Notes: a model not told the origin generated them from the sequence alone. 64,000 nt of DNA from Breviolum minutum Mf 1.05b.01 (GCA_000507305.1 DF241484.1:1-64000), one strand, 5' to 3'. Shown: positions 22,286-33,710, numbered from the stretch's first letter. A program made the numbers and translations.

Positions 22286-24219
22286 GTTGGACAAAAGTAT
22301 TAACTGACAAACAAAGGGTGGTGTACACTTGTTTCGGCTGTTTGCATTCGTGGGGATCTCATCTTGGAGCAAAACATGAACCATGTAACCTCCAAAGTAT
22401 AGATAAAGATATACCCTAGCAGGGCACTTTTGGAGATGATTTTCCTTCCCCAGCGTGGAATCTCTTAGTTCCTGGACGGTATTCGTTCTTCATGTTTCTT
22501 CGATTTGCTTGACGCGTTAAGATGGCTGGTTTCCAGATCGTCCAAAGTTTCATGAATCATATTAATATAAAGCTTGGAAAACTGGCAAGTAACTTCAATA
22601 GGGTGCACATGGATGCATTCCTCTCCCTATCAGGGGATATCGGGGGATTTTATTTAATGGATTACGTGTTTAAATCTGTCTCAAATTGTGTTGCACAACA
22701 TCGGATATTATCATTTGTACCGTTTCATTGTTAGTGTTTGGGAGACAGGAATTCGTCTTAATCGCTTTGGCCTTGATACAGATCTTGAAGGTGACAATGT
22801 AACATTCAAGGTGCCTATTTCTATTCTGAAAGTTGGACGTACTGCTCCCTAAGGTTTAAGAAAATGTCCCAACAGTTTAGACTCTAATCTTGTGCTATCC
22901 TTTATTTGAGATTGGAAGATTGCTTCACATCACAGGTCGCCAACTCCCACCTCATGTTTATTCGAAATTACCACCTCTTGTTGAATCTTTGTGTTGCGGA
23001 GATGTGTATGCATGGTTTTCTTTGGGGGGGAGGAGGTGTACACCATTGACACTGGCACTGCACGTCTATCCATCACTTCACCTCAGTCTTCGTTTCAACA
23101 TGGCACTCCTGGCAACAAGAAAGACCTTCTGTTCCACCTAGATGCACCATTTTTTTTGGGAACATGTAGTGAAGTAAATGAGGAGAGGTTGTAAAATATG
23201 GTATGTTTCAAATTATTTGTTGCAACAATCTTATGATATACATTTGTATATACACATATCTATGTTTATTTAGATATATATTTACATTCTTTATATATAC
23301 AGTATAATTCACTTGCTTTAGGTGAAAATTACTGAAACATCCGAAAGGGGGAGCAAAACATGTTCATCAGATGAATGAGTTACAGGTACAAAAGATGAAG
23401 ACAACCATCGAACACCTGACCTTACCCCAGATTGATGCAGTGCACCTTACATGTCATGTGTGAGCAACATATATTTTTCATGTTGTTTTTTTTGTTTCAT
23501 GTCTTATAATTAAATGGGATGATTCTCCAAGCACCACATCAAAAAACCCAACTTGTAGAACACCATCAAGTCGAATGCTGGGTGTCTTTTGAGCTTTTTC
23601 GGGAGCTGGAACATACTAGGGTTTTTTCAAGCCAGCAAAATTCAATGGGACACATACCTATATTCCTATAAACATCTTGCATTCTAGTCCAAGAGAAACA
23701 TGTGTACGTTGTGACCTTTAATATTTACACCTCTCTCTCCCCCCCAAAAAACGGGGGCATATTTGACTGTTTCGAGGAGTCCGAGCTTTGTCCAGAGATC
23801 AAGGTGGGTGAAAAAACAACTTGTTGACTTTACTGGACTTAGTCAAGCAATATATGTTTTTGCTCCTACCTAGGAATCACATTGACCGGGTGTTTGGTCA
23901 CTTGATTTGGGTTTGGTGGTTTTCTGATCTTAAATTTCACCTCTTGAGCCTCTTAATAGGTAAATTGCTTTAGAGTCGGTGTTCAACGATTTTGGGCCGA
24001 ATTTTCAACTCCATTTCTTTTTCATGTTGAAAATTCGACATAAGTTGACTCATATGTTCTCTCAAATAGTTGGATTTTCAAACCACCAGCTAGTTTCTGT
24101 CACTTCGAGATTGGATGATCCAATTAAAACAACCTCCTTGACTTGCAATCAAAACAAGCAAACTTTGGTGCTCAAAAAACTCTTGTTTGTGTTTTGTTGT
24201 TTCGGAGTGATTTTTTAAG
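22286..24219. other. Intronic stretch, nothing supported
   Basis: AT-rich DNA with a TATATA/TACATA tract at about 23230-23310. No exon-like segment with splice signals was seen. Confidence 0.45.
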
Positions 24220-24348
24220 CCATTTGGATATCTCAAAATCTTCACGACGCCACGGACCGCACAGGGTCCCCGCTGACGCAGGTAGCTGACGCGATGGTGG
24301 AGAAGTCGCCCATGGAAACTTCTCCCTCCATGTCTCCGAGCAACTCAG
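24220..24348 (+). CDS. Exon of an unrecognised Ser/Thr-rich protein
   Basis: GATTTTTTAAG precedes [20 protein letters not shown], then [20 protein letters not shown], ending TCA-G before GTGTTGG. Third positions are strongly GC-biased. The repeated SP/TSP motifs suggest a disordered, possibly phosphorylated region. It lies 2.2 kb upstream of the exon at 26579, so it could be part of the channel A N-terminus. Confidence 0.7.
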
Positions 24349-24409
24349 GTGTTGGCAGTCTGGGGAGTTGGGGGTTCGATTGATGTGAGGATGTGCTTCT
24401 TGTTGTTGT

Positions 24410-24545
24410 TGGTTGTTTGTTTGTTTGGTTGGTTGGTTGGTTGGTTGGTTGGTTGGTTGGTTGTTTGGTTGGTTGGTTGGTTGGTTGGTTGGTTGGTTGG
24501 TTGTTGTTTGTTTGTTGTTTGTTGGTTGTTGTTGCTGCTTGCCTG
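24410..24545. repeat. TTGG tetranucleotide microsatellite
   Basis: TTGG units with a few TTTG interruptions. The Gln/Asn/Thr open frames on the opposite strand are artefacts. Confidence 0.95.
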
Positions 24546-25109
24546 AGGTTTCAACCATGATGGTTTAACATGAATTGATGTATCCTGTGGTTGGATTTGT
24601 TGGATTATGACATTTTATGTAATGCTTTCCAGTGGTCCGCCTTGCCATCGTCACTTTCGACTGAAAGTGGTCGGTTTTTTTGGCATCCCAAATCACCCCA
24701 AAACATACTGAACTCAAGTTTTTGACATACATTTTGCCATGGCCAACAAGTTTCGAATCGACAATGACGTGGTGTTGATTGGAATGTCGTACTCACCGGT
24801 TTTACTTCTGACTGTTGCATTGTGATCCGTCGCTGGACTGTGATCCTTGATTCATTGAACAAAATGAGTCAGTTCTAGCACACCGACAGCAGTCCTCCCC
24901 AAAATCTCTTCATTCGATTTTCCATAATATTTTGATATATTTTGTATTTGCACATTCTGCAAGTGTTTTTTTTCGTTCAAGATTTTGTTAATGAGGGATT
25001 CCATTTACATTTTCTCCAATTATAGCGGCCAACCCCACAACCAGCTTTCCCCCAATTTTGGTACCCGAGGTTCCGGGAAAATTTCCTGAAATTTCAGGGA
25101 ACTGTAAGT

Positions 25110-25236
25110 TGGTGAAATATGGGGGTTTCCAAAAATAGTGGTAAAACCATCCAAAATGGATGGTGAACATAATGGAACACCCGGAATTAAAATGGATGAT
25201 TTGGGAAAAAACCCACTATTTTCAGAACACCCATAT
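25110..25236. repeat. Family E inverted-repeat element
   Basis: GGGGTTTCCAAAAATAGTGG and ACCCACTATTTTCAGAACAC are imperfect mirrored arms around a core with ATCCAAAATGGATGG. Confidence 0.65.
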
Positions 25237-25922
25237 GATTCATATTATTCCAGGAATGGCCAGATTCCATGGCCCATGATGCTTAAAACCTCAGAGTTTC
25301 CAAGCTCAGCGGAATCTTTGCTGTCGGGGCTGCAGGTTTGGGGCCCGAGTCTGAAGGAAAACGGCTCACACAGAACTCTGAGAGTTTGTTGAAAGTACCT
25401 GTCAAATTGGGTCTCAACAGGAGAGGATGGGAATTACCGGTTGGATGGTACCGGATAGTTGGATAATATCAGTGAAACGGTTTGGACATGGATTTGTTGG
25501 ATTATATGGATATGGATGAAAAAGGGGGAAGGACGGGAAGGATGGATGTGATTCGTAGATGAAACAAATGGTAGAATGGGTTGGGTTGGACGGGTGGACG
25601 ATCATATTTCTGGATGGAGTCTGGATGGATTATATGATGGGCGTGATTTACCATGATTATGAGGATGATGATGAGGCGACAAGGTTGACCAGGTGGGTCG
25701 AAGATTTGGGGGCAACTAGATAAAGCAATATATTAATCAACCAATGGCGAAACAGAATCCGTTCGAAAACAGAAAGCAAAGGAAAGTTCCACCAGACCTT
25801 CATTTGGGGATACACTTCCTAACTTTGACATGGACCCTGAAAAGTGACCATTTTGAAGAGGAATGGAAGCCGCAACTCTGGAAGGCACAACGCAGGTTTG
25901 TTGATGTTGGTTGACCCATGCC

Positions 25923-25994
25923 ATACCATCCCTGGGACTTGTATATTTACCTACATATGTTTGTAGGTAAATATACAAGTCCCAGGGATGGTAT
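25923..25994. repeat. Family D hairpin, perfect 33 bp arms
   Basis: ATACCATCCCTGGGACTTGT at the left end is exactly mirrored by ACAAGTCCCAGGGATGGTAT at the right end, and the symmetry continues to a 6 bp loop TATGTT. Perfect arms point to a very recent insertion or conversion. Confidence 0.9.
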
Positions 25995-26143
25995 GGCTGA
26001 CATTCGTAAGTAACCTATGGATTCGTGAGCCGCATATAAAAAACACACACATATATATATATATACATCAACCCTTCAAGTTTCCAGTGGGAAATGACCA
26101 ACCTCAACCCAACCAACAACCCCCAGTGTTTTTAATATTCAAG

Positions 26144-26287
26144 GACTCCTTCCTCGCCTCGATCAGTTCGGCAGGAAAGGATCGGGCACTTCATCTTTAT
26201 CGAAATTCACAGCCATGACCATCGAAGAGGAAGACGAGGAAATCACGCATGAGGAGTCAAAAATGCTACGAGAACGTTTCTTTGAGG
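26144..26287 (+). CDS. Probable channel A N-terminal exon, acidic
   Basis: ATATTCAAG precedes LLPRLDQFGRKGSGTSSLSK, then FTAMTIEEEDEEITHEESKM and LRERFF. The 3' end is uncertain; GA donors at 26272 or 26284 keep phase 0 with the next exon. Basic Ser-rich start and acidic centre fit a cytoplasmic N-terminus. It lies 292 bp before the exon that joins in frame to S1. An acidic exon also precedes channel B (57893). Confidence 0.6.
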
Positions 26288-26578
26288 GTCAACATTTTGG
26301 GTGGTGTTTTTTGAGATGCCAAGCATTTTCGAAGACACTAGATTTTGCCAGTGGAACTTTGGCAAGGGAATGTTCACTAAGTGATTTATGAATCATGAAA
26401 AGCCTGATTTGTTTGTGCTTTCATTTGTGTTTTTTTTGTGGTCACTGACAGTGGGACGCGGATTCCCTCAATTTTTGAAAGTGCTATATTTCAATCAGTT
26501 GAAGTTGGTGAATTTTGAATCCATTGACACATGCAGAGTACCATATCAGGCGGTATACATTTGTATCTCCTTTTCCAG

Positions 26579-26708
26579 ATTTTGGTTGATGGGCCCCATA
26601 GTGCCGTTGATTCGCAAATGGGGAGCTCAGCAGATAACAAGATGCTTGATCTTAACATGGAATGCTGTGGAGAGACCCAGGAATGTTTTGAAATGTCGGA
26701 TGGAGAAG
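26579..26708 (+). CDS. Channel A exon just before S1
   Basis: A strong acceptor, TCTCCTTTTCCAG, opens ILVDGPHSAVDSQMGSSADN, then KMLDLNMECCGETQECFEMS and DGE. It ends in phase 1 before GTTATA. The next exon supplies two bases (GT) and then continues into S1, so the join gives Gly without a frame shift across a 595 bp GT-AG intron. It is a hydrophilic cytoplasmic segment. The start of the protein was not identified. Confidence 0.65.
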
Positions 26709-26842
26709 GTTATACAAGATTGTTTGTATAGGGGTCTCCCAAAGTAGGGGACTTGGAGGTGCTTGGTATATGGTGAAGCAGCTGCAAACATTGCTGATGC
26801 TGATGGTGATGGTAGTGTTGGCATTGATGACGATGACGGTGA

Positions 26843-26846
26843 TAAA

Positions 26847-26898
<52 letters not shown>
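26843..26898. repeat. GAT trinucleotide microsatellite
   Basis: A GAT run of about sixteen units flanked by GGTGAT repeats, inside the intron between the exons at 26579 and 27304. The poly-Asp, poly-His, poly-Ser and poly-Met frames here are artefacts. Confidence 0.95.
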
Positions 26899-27208
26899 GT
26901 GATGGTGATGGTGATGGTGATGCTGGTGGTGGTGCTGCTGTTGTTGCCGCTGCTGATGCTGCTGATGGACGACGGTAGTGCGAGCAATGGTGACGATGGT
27001 GGTGATGAGGTGTTTGCTGGTTAAGGGTTTCATAGCATGTCAAAGGAACCAATTAGAATCAAGTTGTGATCTAGCAAAAAAATCGTGATGTGATTTTATA
27101 TTTTATTGTTTTGTTTAATCAACCTTGCACCAGTAATATCAAAGCTGTCCGCATTCCATACTCTTTGCATCAACTGGTGCAAGATGTCTTCCATCACTTG
27201 GAATTTAA

Positions 27209-27303
27209 GTAGGTGGTATTTTTTATTTTCACTCCCATTTGGGGATATGATCCAATTTGACTAATATTTTTCAAATGGGTGGTTCAACCACCAACCAGTT
27301 GAG
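27209..27303. repeat. Family B element supplying a splice acceptor
   Basis: GTAGGTGGTATTTTTTATTT and GGTTCAACCACCAACCAG form the arms, with the usual GATCCAATTTGACTAATA core. The element ends within six bases of the acceptor GTTGAG used by the S1 exon at 27304. Confidence 0.8.
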
Positions 27304-27362
27304 GTATGAAATCCATTTTTCTCGGCAACAACTTCGAGATTGCTGTTGCTGCGCTGCTCATT
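27304..27362 (+). CDS. Channel A, first half of S1
   Basis: The exon encodes MKSIFLGNNFEIAVAALLI after completing a Gly codon. NNFEIAVAALLI is the start of transmembrane helix S1 of an Ion_trans-type voltage sensor. It must join to AN-ILMMAAQLQYHG in the exon at 27588. The only in-frame way to do so uses ATT before GCCACT (a GC donor) and GATGAG before GCGAAT, a 225 bp intron. The open frame beyond 27362 (ATWPPFETV) would then be intron. A normal GT donor exists at 27414 but breaks the S1 helix. Confidence 0.75.
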
Positions 27363-27587
27363 GCCACTTGGCCGCCGTTTGAAACTGTGACTGCAAGATT
27401 CCAGCAGTTGGACTCTGTGAGTTTCAGAGGAACTCAGGAAACCACCCAACAACATACCCATGTTGATGTTTTTTTCCTTTTGAGATTATCACAACGGATG
27501 AAGACATTTTTTTTTAAACTTACGTTATATATAGCTATGTTTTGTGTTGATGGGTTTTCTTTTTTTGCCGGCAAATAGCTTGATGAG

Positions 27588-27680
27588 GCGAATATCTTGA
27601 TGATGGCAGCACAATTGCAATATCACGGCTTCATTACCGGTCTGGGTTGCCCAGAACGAGCTGATGGTGACAAGCTGCCA
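27588..27680 (+). CDS. Channel A, second half of S1 and S1-S2 loop
   Basis: Thirty-one codons: ANILMMAAQLQYHGF then ITGLGCPERADGDKLP, ending before GTGATT in phase 0. N-x-x-x-M-A-x-Q-x-Q-Y-x-G matches the end of S1 in alveolate-type voltage-gated cation channels (family knowledge). A homologous exon at 59175 shares MAAQLQYHG, and all four base differences within those codons are silent, which proves both the frame and selection on the protein. Confidence 0.9.
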
Positions 27681-28820
27681 GTGATTTTTTCATGGCAGGA
27701 CTCCGTGATTGCGATAATTTTCCAAGGAAATCAAAGTTTTAATTCTTAATCATCACTTACACGAAACTAGCCCCCCTTCAATCAGGCACTATGTGGTGTA
27801 TTCACACTACCTGTTTTTTTTCCTTCATTCTTCCGATGTATTCTATATATATACATCAAATTTTCAATTCTTATAGAGAAACATCAGGTCCTCTTCAGGC
27901 TCCTTCGCAACATGTGCGTGTGCGCTCTTGTATAGTGTGATATTTTTTGGATTCTCGAGGTCATGAGATTGGCTATCCGAGATATGCTACCAACCCAGAG
28001 GTGCATTTACGGAAATCATAGACGTGGGATACCATGTTTGATGGCTGAAGGCTGAGAGGTTGTTTGGTTGAATATTCAAAGGACTGTTATATCTGTTATG
28101 TTAGACCTATTTATAGAAGATGGCCAAGGTTTACCAAGCAAAAGATGTTTGCAAGTTTCAACTTGTTTCTAGCTGAATGTGATCCTTTTTGATGAGTCAG
28201 GACCATTAACGAATACATGAGTTATTCCACAGCTTTTTGAATGGTGTAGATCCCTTTGTTCATCTTTGTTCCGAGATGAGTTGTTTATAAAGTTACATGC
28301 TCACCCAGAATCAGATCAGGCGGTTTATTGAAACGAGTTTGTTCTTGGGAAAGCATTTCGAACTTGATCAAAAACTCTCGTGCTTGGGAAAGAACATCCT
28401 GTTACCCTGGATACTCTCTGCCTGGTATCGATCTTGATTTTATGCCTGTGAAATTCATCGCATTTCGTAGGTGATTGAAGTAACCTTTTCATCCCCGAGT
28501 TGAAGATTACTCAACAATCTCAAAGGGCCAGTTAAAACAACAGGACACGTTGTGAATTGCCAAGACTTTACCCATAATCATATGTATATGTTGGTAAGTC
28601 ATCCCCGAGCTCTGTTCGTTCTCGCAAAATTTGATGTTCCTTCCTTTGCCCGAGCTGCATCGTTTTGCTTAATTCTCAGATTTGCTCGTTCAGATGTTCT
28701 ATCTAAACCCCTAGTGGAAATAGATGAATGATAATATATGACTGGATGATCAGAATTAGTGATTTTTTCCCTTACCACCCATCACTCAGTCACAAACTTT
28801 CCTGGAATCATTCTACCCAG
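27681..28820. other. Channel A intron, GT-AG, 1140 bp
   Basis: The donor is GTGATT and the acceptor TTCTACCCAG. It contains AT-rich DNA without an obvious hairpin family. No exon is supported inside. Confidence 0.8.
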
Positions 28821-28891
28821 GAGGCATGGCCATATGCTAAGACTGTCTTCTTCTGTGGAGATGTACTCTTCGCTGGCCTCTTTACAGCTGA
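28821..28891 (+). CDS. Channel A, S2 helix
   Basis: The exon reads EAWPYAKTVFFCGDVLFAGL then FTAE, ending after the first two bases of the Glu codon. W-P-x-A-x-x-V-F-x-x-x-D-x-x-F-x-x-x-F-T-x-E is the classic S2 pattern, and the Glu is the expected S4 counter-charge. A stop follows eight bases on, and no GT donor lies between the helix and the stop. The exon therefore needs a GA donor (GA before GACGCT). The matching channel B region is split into two exons. Confidence 0.93.
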
Positions 28892-29537
28892 GACGCTTTG
28901 ATCAATTCATGAGAGCTTCAATGAAATACATGTTTTTTTTGCAAATAGGATTTCTGTACGGTTTTGATTTAAGAGGTTTCATGTACTTCATGTCATGGTT
29001 TTGGTAGAATACCTGGAAATTCTTGGTGAAGATTCCACTTCCGGTGCTTCATTTTTTCCAGGAAAGTCATCGAAACACTTCCAAAAGACTGGGTATTGGT
29101 TTTGTTTTGAATCTAAAATTTCTTTCTTGAAGTTATCAAATGACTTATCCGCCCTAGACAATCATAGTTAAATGAGCCACCACCACCCAAAAAAAAGCGA
29201 AAACATAATTTCAGAGCCAGGATATCTTCAGTCTTTACATGAAACTTGTGGAGCTTCCCCAACTCATACCTCAACTCAAACCGTGTTGCTGTGGATGTTC
29301 TCTGGTTGACATAACCCCCCAAAAAAAAACAGACCAAGGAAGAAATGTGTCACTGGAAATACATGTCAACTTTGTGCTGTACATGTGATGATACCAACCT
29401 GATGCCTGAGATGATTGAGATGATTAAGATTGAGATGATAGTGAGTCGCGAGAAAAATCGATTCAACACGGAAAAAAATGACAAACACCATATTTGTTTT
29501 GAGATCGGACTTCCATTGGAATGGTTGAACAGCTGAG
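28892..29537. other. Channel A intron, GA-AG, 646 bp, with 9 bp direct repeats
   Basis: The donor is GACGCT and the acceptor GCTGAG. ACAGCTGAG occurs at both junctions (28884-28892 and 29529-29537). The join gives Ala-Glu-Met in frame with S2. Confidence 0.85.
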
Positions 29538-29594
29538 GATGTGCGTTCGTGTCTTCAAGATCCGCTGTGCCTTCTTTCGCAACTGTCTCAATTG
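29538..29594 (+). CDS. Channel A, end of S2 and S2-S3 loop
   Basis: After completing the Glu codon it reads MCVRVFKIRCAFFRNCLN and two bases of Trp. R-x-x-K/R followed by FFR and NW is the conserved exit from S2 leading to S3. The join to the next exon is best made with GA at 29595 and AG at 30115, giving NW-IDF, the family spacing. A canonical alternative (GTCTGT at 29604 to CATCCAG at 30078) also keeps frame but inserts about 14 residues and breaks the motif. Confidence 0.9.
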
Positions 29595-29989
29595 GAGCCT
29601 AGGTCTGTGAAGTTGCATTTAAGGTTTTTTTTTGGATCCGCTGGTGTACAAGGCCAGAACAAAGATTGGATTTGAGATTTTGGAACTGGACTTTCAGTTT
29701 TCTAGCTGTTCTTAGTTTTTGTTTTGTGTTGCGGTGCTGCGGTCATTTTGTTTTGTTTCTTAGTTATTGTTTGGTGTTTGGGTGAAGGATATGTGGAGTA
29801 TTTGTTGAAGTCATCGTTTTCCCAAGGAGTCATATTCGTTCAACATTTTCCGGCCGTCCAGATTTGTATTCATAGTCTTCTTCATTTTTCCCATCCAATT
29901 GTAAGGTTTTCTGGATAACAAAGATTTCCCCAAGAAATCTAGGTTTATTGAATTTTTGGAAAAGGCATTGATTCAGGGAAGTATCTGGA

Positions 29990-30090
29990 AGGTGAGCCCC
30001 TGATCCAGTTATAAATCGTGTGAAATAACCCCTATAAGTAGGGTTGTTATTTCACCCCATTTATTTTTCTGCATCCAGGGCCCACCCTTG
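29990..30090. repeat. Family F inverted-repeat element
   Basis: AAGGTGAGCCCCTGATCCAG and CTGCATCCAGGGCCCACCCT are the outer arms, and GTGAAATAACCCCTATA/TAGGGTTGTTATTTCAC pairs inside. It ends 25 bp before the S3 exon. Other copies are at 58919 and 61452. Confidence 0.8.
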
Positions 30091-30115
30091 TGGTTTTTTT
30101 ATCGCACGATCTAAG

Positions 30116-30254
30116 GATTGATTTCCTGGTGGTTTGCAGTAGTTGGGCTGAGCTTTTCGCTGCAGCTTTGCCAATCTCGCCTACCTTTCTGCGGATGTTA
30201 CGACTGGGAAAATTACTGCGGGCTCTACGGGTGGTGCGTATGTCGCAAGTCTTA
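30116..30254 (+). CDS. Channel A, S3 and S4 voltage sensor
   Basis: S3 reads IDFLVVCSSWAELFAA, with the conserved Asp that pairs with S4 charges. After a short loop (LPISPTF), S4 reads LRMLRLGKLLRALRVVRMS: six basic residues (R,R,K,R,R,R) at exact three-residue spacing. This is diagnostic of the voltage-sensing helix of voltage-gated Na+/Ca2+/K+ channels (Ion_trans). The exon ends either before GTCTTA (GT donor, 30249) or before GATTCT (GA donor, 30255); both keep frame with the next exon. Ion selectivity cannot be inferred without the pore. Confidence 0.96.
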
Positions 30255-30705
30255 GATTCTTGGTTTGATGACTTCATCTCTTGTGGTGGGAAAGTTTAGA
30301 GGGGATGAAATTGCAGATGCCCTGGAGATAGATTGAACATTAAAATTGAGTTCATGCTACCAGCACCACATTGGAGCCATCTTTGTGTTGGGCCTTTCAC
30401 TTTTGTTGATTCTGCAGGCAGTTCCCCTGCAAAATCCTAGTTCCATCCTACAAATTGACAAAGATTTATCATGTTTATACCCCAAGCATCCCCAAGCCGT
30501 AAGTTTTACGACCATGTGATAGTTGCTAGTACATTTGCACTGGCAATTCGGTGTCAAATTTTAAGCAACGTTGATCCTTGGGGAGTGGCAACTTGACGCA
30601 AACCTGGCGAAAAAAACTCGACGCAGGAATTCATCGGCAAGTTGTACCAATTTGCCATAGGAAATACCCTGAGATAAGGTGGATGTTTCACATGGCATAT
30701 CCAAT

Positions 30706-30796
30706 GGCCATGGGACTGGTATATTTACCTACATGAACACCATAAAAATCAACTAAATGTAGGCAGGTAAATATTCCAGACATGGATGGTATGGGA
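30706..30796. repeat. Family D inverted-repeat element
   Basis: GGCCATGGGACTGGTATATT and AATATTCCAGACATGGATGG are the arms. It is in the intron before the S4-S5 exon. Confidence 0.7.
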
Positions 30797-30865
30797 TGGC
30801 AATGATATGGATGGGACCATTCTTCCAGATTCAATTTTTCACCTTTGCAAATGCAACCAACTCAG

Positions 30866-30898
30866 GAATCTCTACAGCTTTTGTTGATGCTTGTCATT
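30866..30898 (+). CDS. Channel A, S4-S5 linker
   Basis: AACTCAG precedes ESLQLLLMLVI. Joined to the previous exon it gives S-Q-V-L-E-S-L-Q-L-L-L, the usual amphipathic linker that couples S4 to the pore. The donor is GC (ATT before GCAACG, phase 0) or GT (GTGGGG at 30904, phase 2). Next exon uncertain. Confidence 0.75.
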
Positions 30899-31030
30899 GC
30901 AACGTGGGGATGAGAACAGAACACCTGCTGACTTTCTGCCAAAAAGTCGCTTGAAGATGCGGCCTTTGGTCGTTTGTTCATGTTCGATGATTTTTGTACA
31001 TTCTCTGAATGTGTCACTTTGCATACCTGA

Positions 31031-31129
31031 CTAGGTGGTGGTTTCAAGCATTTTTTATTTTTACCCCTACCTCGGGAGATGATCCAATTTTACAAATATT
31101 TTTCAGATGGGTTGAAACCACCAACTAGC
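31031..31129. repeat. Family B inverted-repeat element
   Basis: CTAGGTGGTGGTTTCAAGC and GTTGAAACCACCAACTAG are the ends, so the element runs from AG-GT to AG and is bracketed by CTAG on both sides. Confidence 0.9.
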
Positions 31130-31231
31130 TGATGATGGTCAGAGTCAGGCATCAATTTGATGATTTTGATGCCTCATTTTTTGCCATTGATTTCGATGTT
31201 CCTTGTTTCTCAATGTCACAGAATGTCACAG

Positions 31232-31261
31232 CTCTTTGATGGGATGAACTCTCTGACGGGG
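31232..31261 (+). CDS. Possible channel A exon (linker to S5)
   Basis: AATGTCACAG precedes LFDGMNSLTG, followed by GTCTGA. G-M-N-S-L could continue the S4-S5 linker. Short and not proven. Confidence 0.3.
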
Positions 31262-31413
31262 GTCTGAAGCTCAACCTGGGCATTTTGTTATCCCTTCGTT
31301 TTTAACATGTTTTAGTGAGTGCTTTCCTTTTCTTTGGCGATGGAGATGTTATTCTAGTTGTGGTCGTACGGTATATCCAAGCATCCCAAGGACTAGGACG
31401 TAACACAAGGAAG

Positions 31414-32005
<592 letters not shown>

Positions 32006-32041
32006 TTTCTTCTCCTCCGACCACCACCACTACTTCTTCTT

Positions 32042-32174
32042 CTGCTACTGGCGCTAGTGCCGTTGTTTTTGCGCTATCAACACCCAAATTTCCTACCGAC
32101 AGCATCGATCAAAGCCAAGGAAATGCATTTATGCCAGTTTGCGCATCCTTTTTTGGTCCTTGGTCTTGTTGATG
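32042..32174 (+). CDS. Hydrophobic segment, possible S5 exon
   Basis: The frame LLLALVPLFLRYQHPNFLP, later FAHPFLVLGLVD before GTAACT, is hydrophobic with better third-position bias than the other frames. No acceptor was found next to the microsatellite. Assignment to S5 is a guess from position. Confidence 0.25.
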
Positions 32175-32487
32175 GTAACTTGTTCACAAACTCAGGTTTT
32201 TTTAATCCTAGACGAAAACCAAACAAACCTAAGCCAAAAAAGTAGCAAGGAATCTTTAAAAAAATCAACGCTGATTTTGAGGGAGTTGGTTGCCAAAGAT
32301 CTTCGAAGTTTCCTATGAAAAATAGGTCATGGTAGGTGTCCAGCTGGACAACACCAGCTCGTTAGCAGGATGGTTGACCTCATCATCCCATCTTTTGTTC
32401 ACCGCAGGAGTTGTGTTTTTTGTTCCTGTTTTTGGTAGAGATTTTGTGCATCACACAACTGTTTCACAGTCTGAAGGTTTGAAGTCC

Positions 32488-32606
32488 CGAAATCCCGAAA
32501 GCTAACATGGCTTGCTGGAAAATCACATTTTTTCAATCGGAAATGCAGAAATACATCCTCATTAATGGTGGATTTTCCTGCTAGCCATGTTAGTGTTTTG
32601 GGGGGA
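32488..32606. repeat. Inverted-repeat element related to family A
   Basis: CTAACATGGCTTGCTGGAAA and ATTTTCCTGCTAGCCATGTT are mirrored, with CCCGAAAG/TTTTGGGG at the ends. Confidence 0.75.
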
Positions 32607-32832
32607 TGGGTATATATAAACATGTCCGAGTGCTAAGTCAGAGTCAACGGGGGAGACAGCAGCATTGTTCTGCTTGCTGGTCAATGATAGGGATAGTTGA
32701 AAGGGAATACACCTGTGAAAAAATGAATGGCTGGAACTTTTTCACATCACTCGATGGGAAAGGATTTCCATCATTTTGGGGGGTTCAAAAATTTCAATTT
32801 TCCCAGCGTGTACCACCTGTTTTTTCCCTCAG

Positions 32833-32920
32833 ATATTGAGCAAAACAACACTGAACATGTCTTCACGCAATCATTTTTTGGGGGAAGTTTTGACAGCTAT
32901 TTTGATGGATGTGGACTGAT
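32833..32920 (+). CDS. Possible channel A pore-region exon
   Basis: TTTTTTCCCTCAG precedes ILSKTTLNMSSRN then HFLGEVLTAILMD. The F-L-G-x-V-x-T-x-x-x pattern recalls the turret and pore helix of such channels, but no selectivity motif follows in the same exon. A second frame (IEQNNTEHVFTQS) is also open. Confidence 0.3.
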
Positions 32921-33662
32921 GTGGATATAGATGTTGACATACATGTTTAAAACTCATCCGTAATTTACTTGTTCATGTTTCTATATGTGATTTTGTATGT
33001 TAAATCATGTTTGAAGGATGTAAGTATATTTGCTTGTGTGTATTCATACTTGAACAACTTGAATATGTATGCACATTATGTATCGTTTGCAGATCCAAGA
33101 CTTTGCTATTTTTGACTCCTGTAGTTTTGCTGGCATGAATATCAGTATTCATTCCTGTTTTTCTTTAGTAAAGGTGCAACATGACGAACATCAACGACAC
33201 CTGACCTGTTTGGATTTTGGACCGCAGGGTCACCAACGGTGCCCAACGCATCCAAGGTGATTCAATGCAGTGCCGGGATAACGATTTCTTACATGCTCAG
33301 CGACTACATGGTCGATACTCAAGGAACGTTATGTTGCACATACCTTGGAGATGAAAGACAACATATGATGCGATACTTGTAGGGGTAACAAGAAAAAGTC
33401 ATGAGATTGGAGAATGTGTATTTAGGTTTAAAAAAAACAGCAGTGATAATTATGTTGAACCAATTTTGCTGTTTTTTGTAAACATGTTTTTGGACGTTTC
33501 TATTTGTTTGAGTGTTTGTGGTAGGGGATGAGGCCAAGGCATTTTAACTGTTAATGGTGCTTTGGTGATGAAAGATATGATTCCATTTGGGATGCTTCTT
33601 TTTCCAGCTAAAATGGGAAACCAGGAGGCAGGAGGCTTTCATTTCTAATGGTTGATCCCTAC

Positions 33663-33710
33663 GAACCTTTACTTACCACTGTTGCTGGGGGAATGGAGCA
33701 TCTCAAGATA
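33663..33710 (+). CDS. Weak pore-loop candidate
   Basis: The frame EPLLTTVAGGMEHLKI contains T-V-A-G-G-M-E, reminiscent of the T-x-x-G-G-x-D/E-W selectivity region of dinoflagellate-type channels. No acceptor lies immediately upstream and the codons are not biased. Confidence 0.22.

Noticed and set aside
24172..24558. Minus-strand Gln/Asn/Thr-rich frame
   Set aside because: Created by the TTGG repeat; the real exon is on the plus strand at 24220-24348.
26627..27052. Poly-Ser/His/Met/Asp open frames
   Set aside because: Artefacts of the GAT microsatellite in the intron before S1.
29604..30078. Canonical GT-AG version of the S2-S3 intron
   Set aside because: It keeps frame but inserts about 14 residues between NW and the S3 Asp, breaking the family motif; the GA-AG version restores NW-IDF. 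Kept as an alternative.
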